Origin: Pseudomonadota bacterium | GTDB taxonomy: Bacteria; Pseudomonadota; Alphaproteobacteria; Rhizobiales; Kaistiaceae | Length of the DNA: 6,411 nucleotides | Assembly (NCBI GenBank): GCA_023392225.1 | Contig: JAEVZM010000558.1 | Location: forward strand, 1-6,411 | Reading direction: 5' to 3' | Position numbers and translations under genes: made by a program | Notes under the pieces: model-generated | What the model was told of the DNA's origin: nothing | Seen by the model: only the letters and a program-made list of their open reading frames with translations | Database searches by the model: none | Shown: positions 3,670 to 6,411 of the stretch, one piece after another | Numbering within the stretch: the stretch's first letter is position 1 | Layout: each line of letters opens with the position of its first letter

Positions 3670-6411
3670 TTACCGGGTCGGGCCGACGACCTCGACGGTG
3701 CCGGTGTCGGTGCGGGCGTTGAGGTACGGGCGGTACATGTCCTCCACCGTCGCCGCCGGCCGGGCGAAGGTGCCTGGCGAGACGGCCCGCATCGAGTAGG
3801 CGACGCTGAACTGGAGCGGGTCGCTGCTCGAGCGGTCGAGCGCGGCGACGAAGCGGTCGGTCCGTGCCTCGGTATGGGCGACGTTCCGCTCGACGTCGAG
3901 CCAGCCGAAGCTGGAGACGTCGCCGCTGGCCGAGATGTTGGGGTTCTCGATCTCGTAGCCGGCGGGGATCGGATCGACGACCAGAAGGTCGCCGTCGCGG
4001 CCGAGGTCGGCGGTCACGGTGAGCATCACCACGATGCGCTCGTTCTGTCCCACCGCGGCGATGTCGGTCGGCTCGCCGTCGACGGTGTAGTAGGTGCGCT
4101 CGATGGTGAAGCCGTTGCCGCCGGCAGGCTCCGGCACCACGGTCACGCCGGTCGTGGTCAGCACCGCGTCGAGGGTGTCGGTGCCGAGGTTCTTGATCGC
4201 GACCGGAGAGGCCTCGAGCGTCGCCTGGCTGTAGTCCTTGATCAGCGGGCCGGCGACCGAGGCGCCCTCGATCTCGAACTGGGTGCTGGCGGCGTCGCGG
4301 ATGAGCGCGGCGGCGGCGAGCAGCATCCAGGCGTTCTCCTGGGTGCTGGTGTAGCGCCGGCTCTCCTCCTCGTTGGCGACCTGGTCGGCGAGGGCACGGA
4401 TGTCGACGACGCGGACGTCGCTCTCGGCGGCAAGGGTCAGCACCGCCGCCTTGTCGCGGAGCTGGCTGCCGTAGTCGCTCGCCCAGTAGTCGACGTTCCG
4501 GCCCCGGGTGAGGTCGGAGACCGCTGCCTGGACGGCGTCGGTCGCGCGCGAGCGGTCGCCATAGAGGGCGAGCGCCGTGCCGAAATTGCCGATCTTGGGC
4601 TCGGCGTAGTAGCGGAGGTCACCCAGCGAGGCGCGGCCGGCGCGGGCCAGCACGTAGAGGGCGTAGGCGATGTCCTCGCCGCCGGTCTGGAAGTCGTCGG
4701 CATAGGACAGCCGGTTCGAGAGGTTGTCGAGGGCGAGGGTGCGGGCGACCTCCGGCACGTCGTAGCCCTTCTCCGCGGCGCGGGTCAGGAAGTCGGTGAC
4801 GTAGGAATCGAGCCAGAGGTTCGAGTCGCCATACGGCCCCCAGAGCCCGAAGGAGCCGGAGGACGACTGGTTGGCCAGCACGCCCTGGATCGCCTTCTGC
4901 ACCCGCGGCGCGATGTCGGCGGCGGTCGCCGCCCCGACCGCGACCGCCACGTCGTTGAGATAGACGAGGGGGAGGGCGCGGCTGGTGAGCTGCTCGGCGC
5001 AGCCATAGGGGTAGCGGTCGAGCGCGGCGAGGATGCCGGCGACGTCGAGGCGGCTGGCGCCGCCGATCGACACCGCGATCGACCCCGTGCCGGGCACGAA
5101 CTCGGCGAGCGGCGCGGCGTCGACGGTGAGCGTCGCCCCGCCATTGAGCGCGACCACGTTCCGCCGCGACACCGGCTGGCCGGGCGGACGGATGCCGAGG
5201 GCGAGCTCGCGCGGCCAGGTCTCGCCGTCGGGCGTGGTAAGCGTGACGGTGAGGGTGTAGTCGCCCACCCGCTCGCCCGAGATCGGGATGGCGATGCTCT
5301 GCCGCTCCTTCTCGGCGAGGGTGACGGTGCGCTTGGCGTCGGACGCAGCGAGGCCGATGCCTTCCCCGGCCTCGACCGTGAGGCCGTAGTCGCCCGCCTT
5401 GCCGGCGACATTGTTGATCTCGACGAGGAGACGCGAGCTGTCATCCGTGTGGAGGAACTGCGGGATCGAGGCACTGACCACGACGGGATCGCGGACGATG
5501 ACGTCCTTGACCGCGTGACCGACGCCGGCCGCTGACCAGGCCATCGCCATCACGCGCACGGTGCCGTTGAACTGCGGCATGTCGAAGGAGACGGTGGCCT
5601 TGCCGTCCGGCCCGACCTCGACGATGCCGGAGTAGAAGGCGACCAGTTTCTCGGTCGGCGGAGGCGCGGCGAGGCGCACGCCGCCGCCGTCGCCGCCGGT
5701 GCGGATCTGGCCCGGCACGCCCTGCATGCGGTCGATGAGCAGGCCGTAGAGGTCGCGGAACTCCATGCCGAGCTTGCGCTGGCCGAAGTACCAGTCGTCC
5801 GGGGCCGGCGGCTGGAAGTTGGTGAGGTTGAGGATGCCGAGGTCGACCGCGGCGACCGTGACGAAGGCCTCGGTGCCGGGCTCGAGATTGTCGATGGCGA
5901 CCGGAATGACCATCGGCTGGCGCGGCCGCATCTCGTCGACCACGCCGAGCGAGACGTCGAGGTCGTGGTTGCCGGGCTCGACCTTGGCCCAGGTCAGGCC
6001 GAGGGCGCGCGACGGCATGCGCTTGGCCGGCACGTCCATCGGCCGGAAGAGGGGCGCCGTCACATAGGCGCCGGGGCCCCAGTCGTCGGTCACCTCGAGG
6101 TCGACGCTGGTGCCGCTCTCCGGCACCTCGACTGCCTTCATGGTGATCAGCCGGTCGTCGACGACGCTGACGACGGCGATGCCGGCGAAGCGCGGGTCGA
6201 GGCGGAGCTTGGCCGTGTCGCCGACGCGGTAGGCGGGCTTGTCGAGCGCGACGGCGAGCACGTCCGGGGTCTCGGAGGAGGCCGAGGAGACATACCAGCC
6301 GGCGTAGAACTCGTAGCTCGAGGCGGCCGCCTCGTCGCCGAGGCGCTCGCCGGTGAGGCGCTAGCGGCCCCAGTGGGCAGTGGCGGAGCCGGTGACCGGC
6401 CCGTCGGCGGG
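3670..6411 (-). pseudogene. Bacterial alpha-2-macroglobulin (YfhM-like), C-terminal part, frame interrupted by an amber codon
   Basis: Large envelope protein that traps attacking proteases in the periplasm. In this family the full protein is commonly over 1,600 residues; about 896 C-terminal residues are open here (3670-6360), followed by an in-frame TAG at 6361-6363 and an open frame on to the window edge. Reading across gives TAHWGR-stop-RLTGE, where homologues read WGRYRL. In order: MG-type beta domains; a Gly-rich stretch (RTGGDGGG, near 5690) that may be the protease bait; the A2M segment AGVGHAVKDVIVRDPVVVSA; the thioester motif YPYGCAEQ (Cys codon 4999-5001); the helical thioester domain; and a C-terminal domain with PIPAGYEIENP and SPGTFARPAATVEDMYRPY. 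A GTG at 6261 could open an 863-residue frame but has no ribosome site. With a real stop, the secreted N-terminal half would be cut off from the thioester half. The single base change, with everything else intact, means a very recent mutation or a sequencing error. The N-terminal signal is outside the window. Confidence 0.85.
6361..6363 (-). other. In-frame TAG (amber) codon inside the alpha-2-macroglobulin frame
   Basis: CTA on the plus strand reads TAG on the coding strand, in phase with clear alpha-2-macroglobulin sequence on both sides. The family has tyrosine here, so one third-position change from TAC or TAT explains it. No frameshift is needed. Confidence 0.9.

Noticed and set aside
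3874..5535. Long plus-strand open frame of about 553 codons opposite the macroglobulin gene
   Set aside because: It is an antisense shadow of the GC-rich coding strand: rich in Gly, Arg, Val, Asp and Glu with no recognisable domain, while the opposite strand shows clear family motifs.
6259..6261. GTG as a true start of an independent C-terminal macroglobulin gene
   Set aside because: Family sequence continues upstream of it to the TAG and beyond, and there is no ribosome site in front of it, so it is most likely an internal valine codon.

Overview
The window looks like chromosomal DNA of a GC-rich alphaproteobacterium, most likely of the order Hyphomicrobiales (Rhizobiales). The reasons are the strong G/C preference at third codon positions, the rhizobial style of the LysR regulator paired with a divergent DUF1127 gene, and an alpha-2-macroglobulin whose wording resembles rhizobial homologues. 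The organism is inferred from these protein families; no rRNA or other taxonomic marker is present.

Layout from left to right. (1) The first 129 codons of methionine aminopeptidase (map), minus strand, cut by the left edge. (2) A minus-strand DUF1127 protein of 103 residues ending in a clear hairpin-plus-T-run terminator. (3) Divergent from it, a LysR-type regulator on the plus strand. The two share a 172-base AT-rich control region with a good sigma-70-like promoter and nested inverted repeats. (4) A 1-Cys (Prx6-type) peroxiredoxin, plus strand, with its own likely promoter and a strong terminator. (5) A minus-strand hicA-hicB toxin-antitoxin pair with a GTG-started toxin and a dyad upstream that could be the HicB operator. 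(6) A large minus-strand bacterial alpha-2-macroglobulin with an intact Cys-Ala-Glu-Gln thioester motif, ending in a terminator and running off the right edge. Its reading frame is broken by one TAG codon at 6361-6363, where the family normally has tyrosine.

How the parts may work together: the regulator, DUF1127 gene and peroxiredoxin may form a stress-response neighbourhood, since related LysR proteins (VtlR/LsrB) control DUF1127 genes or oxidative-stress responses in Brucella, Agrobacterium and Sinorhizobium. HicAB is a self-contained module between two terminators. The macroglobulin is a periplasmic protease trap and belongs to a separate transcription unit. I found no wholly new system. 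The points most worth checking are the nonsense codon in the macroglobulin gene and the divergent LysR/DUF1127 control region. No CRISPR array, tRNA, rRNA or insertion sequence was seen.
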